Positions 12,201 through 25,610 are shown, counted from the stretch's first letter. The stretch is DNA of 64,000 nucleotides from Glandiceps talaboti (GCF_964340395.1 NC_135566.1:20975584-21039583), one strand, 5' to 3'. Program-made: numbers and translations. The notes: a model not told the origin generated them from the letters alone.

Positions 12201-12990
12201 ACCACATTTTGAAAGGGAAAGTAATTTGTGGTTCATTTATGGAGTTTTCATTTTGTATGATCAATACTGGTGGCAAAATTGGCACGTCAAAATTGCCGAT
12301 GTGGTATTAACATGCTGGCTTAAATAATTCTGCCTCAGTTGCAATCTTGACCTATGTTTAGAGCATTTCCACTAAGGTGCTCTATAGTTTGATAATTGAA
12401 TTTAAATTGTTCATAGCCAACCTTCCCCTTGTCCGCTCTTTAATATTCAAGTAATTTAATTACCAAACAAATAATTCCTAAAGGGTTGTATTCATGAACA
12501 TTGTAGGGTTTATGAGTATTTCAAAGTTGGATTGTACTACAATACAATAAACATTTTACTACGGTTAACAGAAAATCGAAACATTTTAGTTTGGCCACTA
12601 GGGGCGCTATTGGAAGCTGCACCTTGATAGGAAGTATACGCGAGGACCCAGTCGAGAACTACGTAAACTCATTTGAAAAATTGCCATTTCAAAAAAGTTA
12701 AAGTGTTTCCTTATTTTGATGGCATTCGTATTCTCACCGAATCCAGAAAGTTGATTAGTTAGTGCTGTGTAACTTAGACTTGTATTTGACAAACTGATTA
12801 AAATCTCGTGTGAATATGGCTGAATTGCGGCAATAACTCCCAGAACGACAAAATCGAAAACAAACAACGGTAGACGAGGGAAATTTAGGTAAACAGAGAA
12901 ATCGAGCTGTATTCACTACATCAGATTGATATCTGTCATAATATTATCATACTTGGGGAGGGGAGGTTATACCCCTCTCAGATCACCATT
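9263..12990. other. Intergenic DNA with old dispersed repeats
   Basis: No gene recognised. Around 11165-11250 is a repeat head (ACTGAACTGATAAGGTTCAG then a GT microsatellite) that recurs at 18066 and, inverted, at 58440-58495. Two related segments at 11250-11420 share AAACAGTCCACC and ATGATGGGA. Short G runs occur near 10966 and 11641. The stretch 12300-12960 holds no frame I can support. Confidence 0.5.
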
Positions 12991-12994
12991 AACC

Positions 12995-14520
12995 AGAAAG
13001 TAAACTAATGTGCTCGTATTCACCATTTCTTAAAACAGTGTAAGGATATTTTATTTTATATAATCCATTATATATTTGAGTTATCGTTGTCAACATGCAC
13101 ATATCCATCATCTTGGAAGATTGGTGAGATAGTACCTGTTCCAAAGAAAGATCTACCACAGGTTATCAATGACCTTAGACCTGTAACCCTCACATTTATT
13201 CTGTCTAAATGTCTGCATGTCTTAAACGAGTTGATTTAGCATTATTGATGCCACATGTAAAGGATAATTTTGATCCTTTACAATTCGCATACATACTTGG
13301 GCGTTCAAATAATGACGCAATTTGTACTTTGATACATCGTCTTACTAAGCATCTAGACGCCAAGTCATCGAATACAGCTAGAGTTATATTTATCGATTAT
13401 TCCTCAGCATTCACCACTATTCAGCCACATCTAATGCTTAATAAACTGAATGCACTCAATGTACCGGCATACTTAGATTACCTCACCGAAAGATCACAAT
13501 ATGTCCGCACGAAGTATGGTGTATCCGACATAATAACAGTTAATACAGGTGCACCACAGGGCTATGGGCTGTCACCAGTTCTTTTTGTACTTTACACAAA
13601 TGATTTGGCATGGGACACTAATGGCGCGATGATTGAGAAATATGCAGATGATACAGCAGCTGTTGTCGGATTTATATCAAATGATGATGACAGTGAGTAT
13701 GTGGAGTGTATTGAGTTTGTCAACACCTGGTGTAAAGATAACTACCTTGATCTTAATGTGCCAAAAACAAAAGAATTAATTCTTGACTTCCGACGGAATA
13801 AAGCAGAAAAACAACATGTTGAAATTAACAATATGCAAGTCGAAAGAACATCAGTATATATATATCTTGGTTGTATGGTTGATGATAAATTGTCCTTTGC
13901 GCAACATGTGGACAATCAGCTCAAAAAAAAGCAAATAAAAGGTTGTATTTCGCAAGGTCCATGAGGAAATTAAATGTTAGCTCGAATGTCATTTCTTTGT
14001 TCTACAATTCAACCATTTATACAGTCCTCAGCTATGCGAACATTGCATTCTATGATATGCTGCCTACCTATCTTAAACACGATCTAAACCGTCCTAGGAA
14101 CATATGCAGAAAATTAGTTAATTATAAATTCTACGAACTATCTGATAACTCTACATTGTATAAACTCAAATCGTTTAAGACTGCTACAAAAATTATCAAA
14201 GATTCAACACATCCACTACATACAGAATATGAATATCTACCAAGTGGTCGCTTTGTTCCAAGATCTATTCATCTCATCAATAACATGTAACCGCTACTGT
14301 ATGTATGTATGTATGTATGTATGTATGTATGTATGTATGTATGTATGTATGTATGTATGTATGTATGTATGTATGTGTATTGTAATCCTAACTTTATACT
14401 TTTCATGGATTATGTATTTAAGTTAATGTAAGCTGTGTGGATATGTAGTTTGTCTGTTTTCTGTCAATGCAACGAAAATATCATGATCGACATGACGAAT
14501 AAAGTTATTATTATTATTAT

Positions 14521-14567
<47 letters not shown>
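12995..14567 (+). mobile_element. 5'-truncated LINE (non-LTR retrotransposon)
   Basis: A decayed LINE limited to the reverse transcriptase and C-terminal region; the endonuclease half is missing. The 3' part holds a (TATG)n tract (14302-14376), then an ATAAAGTTATT tail running into (ATT)n/(AGT)n at 14505-14567, the kind of 3' microsatellite tail such elements carry. Domain wording fits the L2/CR1/Rex1 side of the LINE tree, but the clade is not settled. Confidence 0.85.
13090..14290 (+). pseudogene. LINE reverse transcriptase, truncated and frameshifted
   Basis: Frames at 13090-13964 and 13943-14290 form one broken protein. Recognisable blocks in order: the entry block with LRPVTL (about 13175), DPLQFAY, FIDYSSAF, GAPQGYGLSPVLF and the catalytic KYADDTAAV (about 13640), then the C-terminal part with SLFYNSTIYTVLSYANIAF and THPLHTEYEYLPSGR typical of LINE C-termini. 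A frameshift near 13945 (in an A-rich run) separates the two parts, and the N-terminal endonuclease is absent, so the copy is dead although the YADD box survives. Confidence 0.88.
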
Positions 14568-14589
14568 TTCACCAGTACCTTTGGATTGA

Positions 14590-15150
14590 AATTCACGTTC
14601 ACCTGGCCAAGTATTGATATAATTCACCATTCACCATGATTTCTAGTATGATGTCACCGATTTCAATTCGACAATATCGCATGTATTAAGGACTGGTATA
14701 TTAGTGTGTTTATATCAATGGACAGGTTGATTTGGTGACCTTTATAGCCTTTATGCAATAATCGAAGTTAGGGGTGAACCATTTGATTGGGCGCAGGGTG
14801 ATTTTGAGAAGAAAAAAAATTGTTGGCAGGTGCAGGAGGAAAAAAAAATTTGATCCCATAACAGCTTGAGAAAAAAAATTGTTCAAACAGACAGATATTT
14901 TAAAAAAATTGTGATGTTCTGCAATCAGCTAAATTTGGGCGGTAATAAAGGGAAGGGGACTCTGTATGTGTATGCCATAGCGTTTACCATGTAAACACAG
15001 GGTTGTTAAGTGAAGTTTTTTGTTAATAAAAGGAAGCATTTTCCAAAGCTGGTTCAAACTTGATTATTTTGATAAATTGGTTTAAAGGTCAGTAACCAAG
15101 TGACCGGTTTGTCTTGAGGTTATTGACCTTGGTATTAGGGTAGGTTAGCA
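14590..15150. other. Intergenic DNA, no gene seen
   Basis: Three A-run-rich imperfect repeats near 14795-14910 (GAAAAAAAATTG motifs). A GGTTATTGACCTTGG phrase near 15118 belongs to the flank of the Penelope-like fragment that follows. Confidence 0.4.
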
Positions 15151-15159
15151 GGGAAGACA

Positions 15160-15660
15160 TTGGCGATAAATCCCCTGGTCGATACCTAGTTGACCCTTCT
15201 TTTAAGACGTTTCGTACCGGCTGTTGGGGTCCTTCATCAGTCGCAGTTATGTCTAACAAGACAGCGTTCTCGCATTTGTTTGGCTTAAAATTTAATATTG
15301 TTCATCAAGCAGAGATGCTAGTATTTCAATCAAATTATGATCAGCAAGGCTATTTTTAGCCTTGCTTTTAAAGGCAGAGGACTTCAGTTTAGTTGTGACA
15401 AGTATGTCTTCAAGATTTTTGTTTCGTTCTTTTCTGAGCTATGATTGGTTTGGTCGGGTAGAGTTGGTTCAAAGTTACATTATATTCTAGCAATTCCCAA
15501 TGTTTTATTAATGCGTCTTTTAGTTTAGACGCTTTGATGTTGGGACTATATATGTTGTTTTGAAGACTAGAGGAATCTCTTGAGTTGGTGTCTGATTTTG
15601 GAGATAAGTCTCCTATTCTCATAACGGACCTAACGAGCGAATCACTTGATTTGTTGTATC
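15160..15660 (-). mobile_element. Penelope-like element fragment (region before GIY-YIG)
   Basis: On the minus strand a broken frame reads ...ALIKHWELLE... then a proline/lysine segment ...PIIAQKR and, after a frameshift, NLEDILVTTKL, the block that in Penelope-like elements links the reverse transcriptase to the GIY-YIG domain. Toward the 3' side of the element lies GATGAAGGACCCC...ACGAAACGTCTT (15203-15240 on the plus strand), a hallmark of PLE 3' regions. The GIY-YIG core is not present here, so this is a fragment. Confidence 0.65.
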
Positions 15661-15664
15661 CTAA

Positions 15665-16550
15665 TTGTTTATGAAGAATTTAAATTTGTTTTGGAAATCT
15701 TCGTTACTGCACGTTCATACCTTATTGTTTCAATTTAATAAAAAACATTAAAGACCGACTTTGGGTGACATGATTGTGATACCTCCTCTGTGCCATGACT
15801 GTTTTGCACATCCCAGTACCATAGCTGTGTACTGCATAACTAGCACACAGTTGTGCACATACATGTAACAGCTATGGTGGAATAATACCCTGTAGCAACC
15901 CATTTGTTCATATCTGACTAGCATTGTTCACATAGCTGGTACATGGCTGTGGGAAACACCTATGGTACAGCTATGCTAACATAGCTGGTGCATGGATGTG
16001 TGGGAAAAAGCTCTAAGACTTGTACATGGATGCTGTAAAAATTTGCTGTCACAGTGATGGGGAAAAAATTGCCGCCATACCTATTTCCTTCTGCCCCCCC
16101 CCCCCCGAAATCAAATGGTTCTCCACTTAGTTTTAATTTTGAGGGTTTTCTTGTTTGTTTTTATGATGTGTTACATACATATTAATAATTTGATAGCTAA
16201 CTTGCAGAAATATAGAATGTCCTCCTTTTGACCTGAAACAGCTATAACAATATAATAGAATATGTCCTGAGACAGCTTGATACAGTACAATGGAAAAGAG
16301 AGTGATCTCCAGTAGCATAATTAATTCTTTGTAATTAACTCTATACAAGTTCAAGAGCTGACACAGGACTAAAGACAAAAGAAGGGTAATGAAGCAACTC
16401 GATAAAAGAATTCAATTAATATCAATAAGTCTGAGATTTTAATCCAACCAGCAGCCTTAAATGTCAGAGATATGAGGTTTAATCCAATCAACAGTCTTGA
16501 AATGATTTAAGGCGTGGAATATGAATTGTAATATATGTGTTGTATATTTA
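15665..16550. other. Intergenic DNA, no gene seen
   Basis: Contains loosely repeated phrases (CATAGCTGGTACATGGCTGTG near 15930-15955 and CATAGCTGGTGCATGGATGTG near 15979-16000) and a C run at 16097-16107. No supported coding region. Confidence 0.4.
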
Positions 16551-16563
16551 GAAACGCCCAGTT

Positions 16564-16705
<142 letters not shown>

Positions 16706-16995
16706 CATTTTAATAGTAAAGGAACCTGGAGTGGAATGTATGGGATGAATCTATGGTGAGAGCTGGTTCTCTCCATGGAGGTAGGAAGTCCTTCAGAATC
16801 CTACCTCCATAAAGACCTTATTATCTTATCTGCCTTATACTTGCCGCTAAGCTGTGAAATATATCTATTTTACAAGTATTCTGTTGGTCAATGTGCATGA
16901 GCTTTACACCGCAAAACACACTCTGTAATTCCTGCTGAGCAAGCTGAAATAAACGGTACGGTCTATTTCGCAAAGTTGGCTGGATTTTTCTGCTA

Positions 16996-17155
16996 AGGCC
17001 TACAAAAAATTGTGTGGTTCCGATTACGCTCAATTTTAGAATAGGTGGGGTAGGTAGATTATTTATTTTATTCTATTTTATTTCATTTTTTCATGTGTGA
17101 CTGTCTAGTTCAGGTAGTTATGTTTTCCGTTGTTTTCCCTATGGTCTCTTTAACT
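16996..17155 (+). repeat. Dispersed repeat, copy 1
   Basis: Shares, in the same order, 'AAGGCCTA...TGTG(T/G)TTCCGATTACGC', 'GTGGGGTAGGTAGAT', 'TAGTTCAGGTAGT' and 'TTTTCC(C)TATGG(T/G)CTCT' with 57808-57950. Same orientation in both places. It lies about 350 bp upstream of the ETFBKMT start. Confidence 0.75.
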
Positions 17156-17509
17156 AGCCGAATCAAACACTTCTACACATTGACGTTTCCTACAACTCCT
17201 ATGCGATATTCAAAAAATACCGTTGCCCGTGATTGCTCCGGAATATACTCAAGTATATTCTGTGTCCGGTGGTCCGTGTTTGGAGTACCTGCAATGCGCA
17301 TGCATGATAATACAAATAGAAAGAGGATCGATGACTACATTGTATACTAAAATTTGAAAGCGAGGCTTCGGAGTTCCTTCACTTCCGGGTTCCTGTGCAC
17401 TGTTAGTGAACGGGTTGGTCGAAGAAGTGTCTAGTAGTAGTACATGAAGCGCACATTTTCAGAGCTACAGCAGCACCCAAGTTTGGAGTGTATCGGACGA
17501 TAACCTCAT

Positions 17510-17931
17510 TTGTCGTGTGTGAAGTGGATGTGTGTTCCTATTTTGTCGGGTGGGATTACCGTAGTGAATCCAGCAATTGCAATGCAGACTCTGCACATGT
17601 ACAGTTTACACGTACACCGACACTACGTGTTCCGATACATGTACACACAACGCCGTGCAAATAATCTCAGCCACTACACGTTCGTGACACGACGTACACT
17701 ATTAGTACCCCGTAGATGGTATTGTATACCTTCAAAAGTGAACTTGAAAGGTCATATTGCTGAAAGATTTATTCTTGAAAACACTGCAGTTTCAACTGAC
17801 CATTTAACACCTGAAATTAAATTGAGACTAATGACTCGTGAATGTAGGTTATGGAATTGTACTGCCGAAGACTGCGAAGTTAGCGACCCATTCTGGGCAT
17901 TTTACTGGCCTGGTGGACAGGTATTGACTAG
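17510..17931 (+). CDS. ETFBKMT: ETFB lysine methyltransferase, exon 1
   Basis: First coding exon of a seven-beta-strand methyltransferase that trimethylates lysines of the electron transfer flavoprotein beta subunit in the mitochondrial matrix. The three exons (17510-17931, 24357-24487, 26123-26460) join in phase to 296 codons. This exon gives the N-terminus and the conserved LTPEIKLRL and DPFWAFYWPGGQVLTR blocks. Two starts are possible: 17510, or the ATG at 17582, which gives 272 residues, closer to the human length of about 262, and a basic Arg/His/Tyr-rich leader without early acidic residues, as expected of a mitochondrial presequence. I favour 17582. The exon ends ACTAG|GTGCG in phase 2; a GGACAG|GTATTG upstream looks like a donor but would remove conserved VLTR. 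Upstream DNA (17350-17509) has no clear TATA box. Confidence 0.9.
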
Positions 17932-17999
17932 GTGCGTATATTAACGACATCCATATGAATATTTATAACATTTATGGCCGGTGGACAGGTATTGACTGC
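17904..17999 (+). repeat. Partial duplication of the exon 1 / intron 1 junction
   Basis: The exon 3' end TGGCC(T)GGTGGACAGGTATTGACT at about 17907-17929 recurs at 17975-17997, 68 bp downstream inside intron 1. The copy lacks the donor that is used (AG|GTGCG) but keeps the cryptic ACAG|GTATTG. Confidence 0.85.
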
Positions 18000-18062
18000 T
18001 GTTGTAGATTTTTCTTTTCACTGAATTACAAGAATTCATTGTAGGCGATCATTGCAATTGAT

Positions 18063-18117
18063 ATAACTGAACTGATAAGGTTCACTAGTGCTATAGGCAT
18101 GGCAAAGTGTCTGTCTA

Positions 18118-18175
<58 letters not shown>

Positions 18176-18450
18176 CAATTTAAACTCAAAAACCGTACGA
18201 CAGATTGCCACAATACTTGGTGGGTGTACATGTATATTGCCTTTGGTGTCAAGTTGGGGAATTTCTAAATCAAAATGATCTTACCACCGGTGTGTGATTT
18301 GGGTAAAAAAATGTTATTTTTGGGTCAAAAACTACTAAGCAAATTGGGTTGAAATTTGGTGGGAACGTTCTTAGGGGTATTTAGATTAAGAATTGTTCAT
18401 AACAATGTCACGATACCCCATCAAATTAGGTGTAAAAATGTGTCTTTGTG
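18063..18450 (+). repeat. Dispersed repeat with (GT)n core
   Basis: Begins ACTGAACTGATAAGGTTCA, carries a GT microsatellite (18120-18172), then AAACAATTTAAA(C/G)TCAAAAACCG and a conserved tail around ACCACCGGTGTGTGA. The whole series is found in reverse at 58130-58495, and its head at 11165-11250. Non-coding interspersed element of about 390 bp in ETFBKMT intron 1. Confidence 0.8.
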
Positions 18451-18459
18451 TCTATTCAC

Positions 18460-21400
18460 ATATAGTCTACTGTATATATTATACCATTCACATATAGTCT
18501 ACTGTATATATTATACTATTCACATATAGTCTACTGTATATATTATACTATTCACATATAGTCTACTGTATATATTATACTATTCACATATAGTCTACTG
18601 TATATATTATACTATTCACATATAATCTACTGTATATATTATACTATTCACATATAGTCTACTGTATATATTATACTATTCACATATAGTCTACTGTATA
18701 TATTGTACTATTCACATATAGTCTACTGTATATATTATACTATTCACATATAGTCTACTGTATATATTGTACTATTCACATATAGTCTACTGTATATATT
18801 ATACTATTCACATATAGTCTACTGTATATATTGTACTATTCACATATAGTCTACTGTATATATTATACTATTCACATATAGTCTACTGTATATATTATAC
18901 TATTCACATATAGTCTACTGTATATATTATACTATTCACATATAATCTACTGTATATATTATACTATTCACATATAGTCTACTGTATATATTATACTATT
19001 CACATATAGTCTACTGTATATATTGTACTATTCACATATAGTCTACTGTATATATTGTACTATTCACATATAGTCTACTACACATGTATATTGTACTATT
19101 CACATATAATCTACTGTATATATTATACTATTCACATATAATCTACTGTATATATTATACTATTCACATATAATCTACTGTATATATTATACTATTCACA
19201 TATAGTCTACTACACATGTATATTATACTATTCACATATAGTCTACTGTATATATTATACTATTCACATATAGTCTACTGTATATATTATACTATTCACA
19301 TATAGTCTACTACACATGTATATTATACTATTCACATATAGTCTACTGTGTATATTATACTATTCACATATAGTCTACTGTATATATTATACTATTCACA
19401 TATAGTCTACTGTATATTATACTATTCACATATAGTCTACTGTATATATTATACTATTCACATATAGTCTACTGTATATATTATACTATTCACATATAGT
19501 CTACTGTATATTATACTATTCACATATAGTCTACTGTATATATTATACTATTCACATATAGTCTACTGTATATATTATACTATTCACATATAGTCTACTG
19601 TATATATTGTACTATTCACATATAGTCTACTGTATATATTATACTATTCACATATAATCTACTGTATATATTATACTATTCACATATAGTCTACTGTATA
19701 TATTGTACTATTCACATATAGTCTACTGTATATATTGTACTATTCACATATAGTCTACTGTATATATTATACTATTCACATATAGTCTACTGTATATATT
19801 ATACTATTCACATATAGTCTACTGTATATATTGTACTATTCACATATAGTCTACTGTATATATTATACTATTCACATATAATCTACTGTATATATTATAC
19901 TATTCACATATAGTCTACTGTATATATTGTACTATTCACATATAGTCTACTGTATATATTGTACTATTCACATATAGTCTACTGTATATATTGTACTATT
20001 CACATATAGTCTACTACACATGTATATTATACTATTCACATATAGTCTACTGTATATATTATACTATTCACATATAGTCTACTGTATATATTATACTATT
20101 CACATATAGTCTACTGTATATATTATACTATTCACATATAGTCTACTGTGTATATTATACTATTCACATATAGTCTACTGTATACATTATACTATTCACA
20201 TATAGTCTACTGTGTATATTATACTATTCACATATAGTCTACTGTATATATTGTACTATTCACATATAGTCTACTGTATATATTGTACTATTCACATATA
20301 GTCTACTACACATGTATATTATACTATTCACATATAATCTACTGTATATATTATACTATTCACATATAGTCTACTGTATATATTATACTATTCACATATA
20401 GTCTACTACACATGTATATTATACTATTCACATATAGTCTACTGTATATATTATACTATTCACATATAGTCTACTGTATATATTGTACTATTCACATATA
20501 GTCTACTGTATATATTATACTATTCACATATAATCTACTGTATATATTATACTATTCACATATAGTCTACTGTATATATTATACTATTCACATATAGTCT
20601 ACTGTGTATATTATACTATTCACATATAGTCTACTGTATACATTATACTATTCACATATAGTCTACTGTGTATATTATACTATTCACATATAGTCTACTG
20701 TATATATTGTACTATTCACATATAGTCTACTGTATATATTATACTATTCACATATACTAGTACTGTATATATTATACTATTCATATATAGTCTACTGTGT
20801 ATATTATACTATTCACATATAGTCTACTGTATATATTATACTATTCACATATAGTCTACTGTATATATTATACTATTCACATATAGTCTACTACACATGT
20901 ATATTGTACTATTCACATATAATCTACTGTATATATTATACTATTCACATATAATCTACTGTATATATTATACTATTCACATATAGTCTACTGTATATAT
21001 TATACTATTCACATATAATCTACTGTATATATTATACTATTCACATATAATCTACTGTATATATTATACTATTCACATATAATCTACTGTATATATTATA
21101 CTATTCACATATAATCTACTGTATATATTATACTATTCACATATAATCTACTGTATATATTATACTATTCACATATAGTCTACTGTATATATTATACTAT
21201 TCACATATAATCTACTGTATATATTATACTATTCACATATAATCTACTGTATATATTATACTATTCACATATAGTCTACTGTATATATTATACTATTCAC
21301 ATATAGTCTACTGTATATATTGTACTATTCACATATAGTCTACTGTATATATTATACTATTCACATATAATCTACTGTATATATTATACTATTCACATAT

Positions 21401-24205
21401 AGTCTACTGTATATATTATACTATTCACATATAGTCTACTGTGTATATTATACTATTCACATATAGTCTACTGTATACATTATACTATTCACATATAGTC
21501 TACTGTGTATATTATACTATTCACATATAGTCTACTGTATATATTGTACTATTCACATATAGTCTACTGTATATATTATACTATTCACATATACTAGTAC
21601 TGTATATATTATACTATTCACATATAGTCTACTGTGTATATTATACTATTCACATATAGTCTACTGTATATATTATACTATTCACATATAGTCTACTGTA
21701 TATATTATACTATTCACATATAGTCTACTACACATGTATATTATACTATTCACATATAGTCTACTGTATATATTATACTATTCACATATAGTCTACTGTA
21801 TATATTATACTATTCACATATAGTCTACTGTATATATTATACCATTCACATATAGTCTACTGTATATATTATACTATTCACATATAGTCTACTGTATATA
21901 TTATACTATTCACATATACTAGTACTGTATATATTATACTATTCACATATAGTCTACTGTATATATTATACTATTCACATATACTAGTACTGTATATATT
22001 ATACTATTCACATATACTAGTACTGTATATATTATACTATTCACATATAGTCTACTGTATATATTATACTATTCACATATACTAGTACTGTATATATTAT
22101 ACTATTCACATATAGTCTACTGTATGTATTATACTATTCACATATAGTCTACTACACATGTATATTATACTATTCACATATAATCTACTGTATATATTAT
22201 ACTATTCACATATAGTCTACTGTATATATTATACTATTCACATATAGTCTACTGTATATATTATACTATTCACATATAGTCTACTGTATATATTATACTA
22301 TTCACATATAGTCTACTGTATATATTATACTATTCACATATAATCTACTGTATATATTATACTATTCACATATAATCTACTGTATATATTATACTATTCA
22401 CATATAGTCTACTGTATATATTGTACTATTCACATATAGTCTACTGTATATATTATACTATTCACATATAGTCTACTGTATATATTATACTATTCACATA
22501 TAGTCTACTGTATATATTATACTATTCACATATAGTCTACTGTGTATATTATACTATTCACATATAGTCTACTGTATACATTATACTATTCACATATAGT
22601 CTACTGTGTATATTATACTATTCACATATAGTCTACTGTGTATATTGTACTATTCACATATAGTCTACTGTATATATTATACTATTCACATATAGTCTAC
22701 TGTGTATATTGTACTATTCACATATAGTCTACTACACATGTATATTATACTATTCACATATAATCTACTGTATATATTATACTATTCACATATAGTCTAC
22801 TGTATATATTATACTATTCACATATAGTCTACTGTATATATTGTACTATTCACATATAGTCTACTCTATATATTGTACTATTCACATATAGTCTACTATA
22901 TATTATACTATTCACATATAGTCTACTGTATATATTGTACCATTCACATATAGTCTACTGTATATATTATACTATTCACATATAGTCTACTACACATGTA
23001 TATTATACTATTCACATATAGTCTACTGTATACATTATACTATTCACATATAGTCTACTACACATGTATATTATACTATTCACATATAATCTACTGTATA
23101 CATTATACTATTCACATATAGTCTACTGTATATTTTGTACTATTCACATATAGTCTACTACACATGTATATTATACTATTCACATATAGTCTACTGTATA
23201 TATTATACTATTCACATATAGTCTACTGTATATATTATACTATTCACATATAGTCTACTGTATATATTATACCATTCACATATAGTCTACTGTATATATT
23301 ATACTATTCACATATAGTCTACTGTATATATTATACTATTTACATATAGTCTACTGTATATATTATACTATTCACATATAGTCTACTGTATATATTATAC
23401 TATTCACATATAGTCTACTACACATGTATATTATACTATTCACATATAGTCTACTGTGTATATTATACTATTCACATATAGTCTACTGTATATATTATAC
23501 TATTCACATATAATCTACTGTATATATTATACTATTCACATATAGTCTACTGTATATATTGTACTATTCACATATAGTCTACTGTATATATTATACTATT
23601 CACATATAGTCTACTGTATATATTATACTATTCACATATAGTCTACTGTATATATTATACTATTCACATATAGTCTACTGTGTATATTATACTATTCACA
23701 TATAGTCTACTGTATATATTATACTATTCACATATAGTCTACTGTATATATTATACTATTCACATATAGTCTACTGTATACATTATACTATTCACATATA
23801 GTCTACTGTATATATTATACTATTCACATATAGTCTACTGTATACATTATACTATTCACATATAGTCTACTGTGTATATTATACTATTCACATATAGTCT
23901 ACTGTATATATTGTACTATTCACATATAGTCTACTGTATATATTATACTATTCACATATAGTCTACTGTATATATTATACTATTCACATATAGTCTACTG
24001 TGTATATTATACTATTCACATATAGTCTACTGTATATATTATACTATTCACATATAGTCTACTGTATATATTATACTATTCACATATAGTCTACTGTATA
24101 TATTGTACTATTCATATATAGTCTACTGTATACATTATACTATTCACATATAGTCTACTGTATATATTATACTATTCACATATAGTCTACTGTATATATT
24201 ATATT
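18460..24205. repeat. Giant intronic minisatellite, 32-bp unit, about 180 copies
   Basis: Tandem units built as TACTATTCACATATAGTCTA + CTGTATATATTA, with variants (ATAATC, GTATATT, TACACATGTATATT, ACTAGTACTG). It fills most of ETFBKMT intron 1. Variant order repeats at long range: ATACTAG at 20754 and 21591, CTACACATGT at 20891 and 21728, ACTGTG at 20601 and 21438 are all 837 bp apart, so there is a higher-order block. Confidence 0.98.
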
Positions 24206-24209
24206 GCAA

Positions 24210-24345
24210 AGATGAAAACTGGCAAGGGTAGGCAAATTAATAAAGATTCCAAAAATGTATGCCTACATTTGTAGCAACAAGACCATGCCCATAGCAAAAG
24301 CCAAGTACAGTTGTGCTACAGCGCCATTGGCAATGTTTTTGTTAC
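24210..24345 (+). repeat. Dispersed repeat fragment
   Basis: Shares TAGCAACA(A)GACCA(T)GCC(C/T)ATAGCAA, then ACAGTTGTGCTACA(G/A)CGCCATTGG, with 41520-41700. It lies directly upstream of ETFBKMT exon 2 and downstream of the minisatellite. Confidence 0.65.
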
Positions 24346-24356
24346 ATTTCTTTCAG

Positions 24357-24487
24357 GTTTCTTCTTGATAACCCATCTTATGTAAGTGGTAAATGTGTTT
24401 TAGATATTGGCAGTGGATGTGGTGCTAGTGCTATAGCTGCTGTCAGACTTGGGGCAAAACATGTCCTTGCTAATGACATTGACCCTG
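24357..24487 (+). CDS. ETFBKMT: ETFB lysine methyltransferase, exon 2 (SAM-binding core)
   Basis: Preceded by CATTTCTTTCAG and entered in phase 2, completing an Arg codon split across the intron. It encodes the S-adenosylmethionine-binding motif I, VLDIGSGCGASAIAA, and the acidic loop of motif II, LANDIDP (Asp at about residues 181 and 183 from the first Met). These are the core ligand positions of class I methyltransferases. The exon ends GACCCTG|GTGAGT with one base left over, which joins to exon 3 as Val. The tail of this exon has been duplicated into the intron (24442-24568). Confidence 0.93.
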
Positions 24488-24568
24488 GTGAGTGTACATC
24501 ATTGTCAGACTTGGGGCAAAACATGTCCTTGCTATTAATGACATTGATCCTGGTGAGTGTACATCATT
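24442..24568 (+). repeat. Tandem duplication of the exon 2 end with its splice donor
   Basis: The 62-bp block GTCAGACTTGGGGCAAAACA...CCTG|GTGAGTGTACATCATT (from 24442) is repeated from 24504. The copy has TTA inserted and C to T in GATCCTG. Both keep an intact GTGAGT donor, at 24488 and 24553. Use of the second donor adds 65 bases and shifts the frame, so the first must be used for active enzyme. Confidence 0.95.
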
Positions 24569-24869
24569 GTGTTATCATATGTAGAGTAGACAAATTGCAA
24601 TATAATAGATGATCAGGGCCATGCTAACACTTACAGTGGATTTGGACTTAAGCCAGACACAAACTAAAACTGTTATTGTTCAATGTGGGTGACAGTAGGC
24701 AATAGCCTTGGTATGGATATAATCACCAAGTAACTCCACCTGTGTCATATAATATCATGTTACAGCAACATGTAATGATGTATCCCACTGAAGGTGTATA
24801 ATTACATGTACATGAACACCAGTGTCCTCATGCAACATGTTACAACCAGAGATGAACTGAAAATGTTCC

Positions 24870-25610
24870 TGTATGAGGGGAAATGTTGTTAATGTGCTTG
24901 CTGAGACCATAGACCCTATGAAATGTCTTTCTGTACTGTCGTACCTTTGTGTAATCAATATCTGTAGCAAGTTCACTTGAATTCACTACAGTCCTCTCTT
25001 ATTGCAAAAGTTCATCAAATATGCAAATTAGCAATTGAATCGATACCATCATATCTTTGCTTGGTCAATATGTTTAGCAAGTTTCATCAAATTTGGTGCA
25101 GTCTTTCTTGGTTTAGGCTCTAATTGCCAAAGTTCATTAATTATGCAAATGAGTAATGAATTGACAGCACTTAATTTCTTTAAGAATGTTCATATCTCTG
25201 TATGATCAATATCTTTGCCAAGTTTCATCAAATTTGATAAAGCCATTCTGGATGCATAACATGAGTTGGAAACATTCATTAATTAGGCAAATTAGCTCTT
25301 ACACAAGTTAACATCTTTTAGTGCTTTTATATCTTTGTATGATCCGTAGATGTAGCAAGTTTCATTGAATTTGGTGCAACTGTTATGCATACATAGCCCC
25401 ACATGTAAAATCATTAATTATGCAAATTATCATTAATTATGCAAGCCACTCCTAGTACCAAAAACTAATCAACACTATTAGTTACAGCCTGACAATGCCA
25501 CATAGTAAATTGCAGAACATTTGCTTCAGTACTTTTTAAGATATAAGTGGAACAAAATTTGTGCACAGACACACAGACATCGCCACGACATTACCTCCCA
25601 TATGGGAACT
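24870..25610 (+). repeat. Dispersed repeat with internal units, intron 2
   Basis: Three or four diverged internal units share AGTTTCATCAAATTTGGTGC and ATTAATTATGCAAAT. The block ends CACAGACATCGCCACGACATTACC. The same sequence runs in reverse at 39645-40130 (GTCGTGGCGATGTCTGTCTG, ATAATTAATGAA, TTTGATGAAACTTGCC). Non-coding. Confidence 0.75.

Noticed and set aside
17915-17926. GGACAG|GTATTG as the ETFBKMT exon 1 donor
   Set aside because: It would drop the conserved VLTR residues and give the wrong phase for exon 2; AG|GTGCGT fits.
24313-24612. Single-exon reading of ETFBKMT exon 2 through its intron
   Set aside because: The frame past 24487 is the duplicated donor segment; exon 3 joins in phase from the first donor and restores the conserved motif II.
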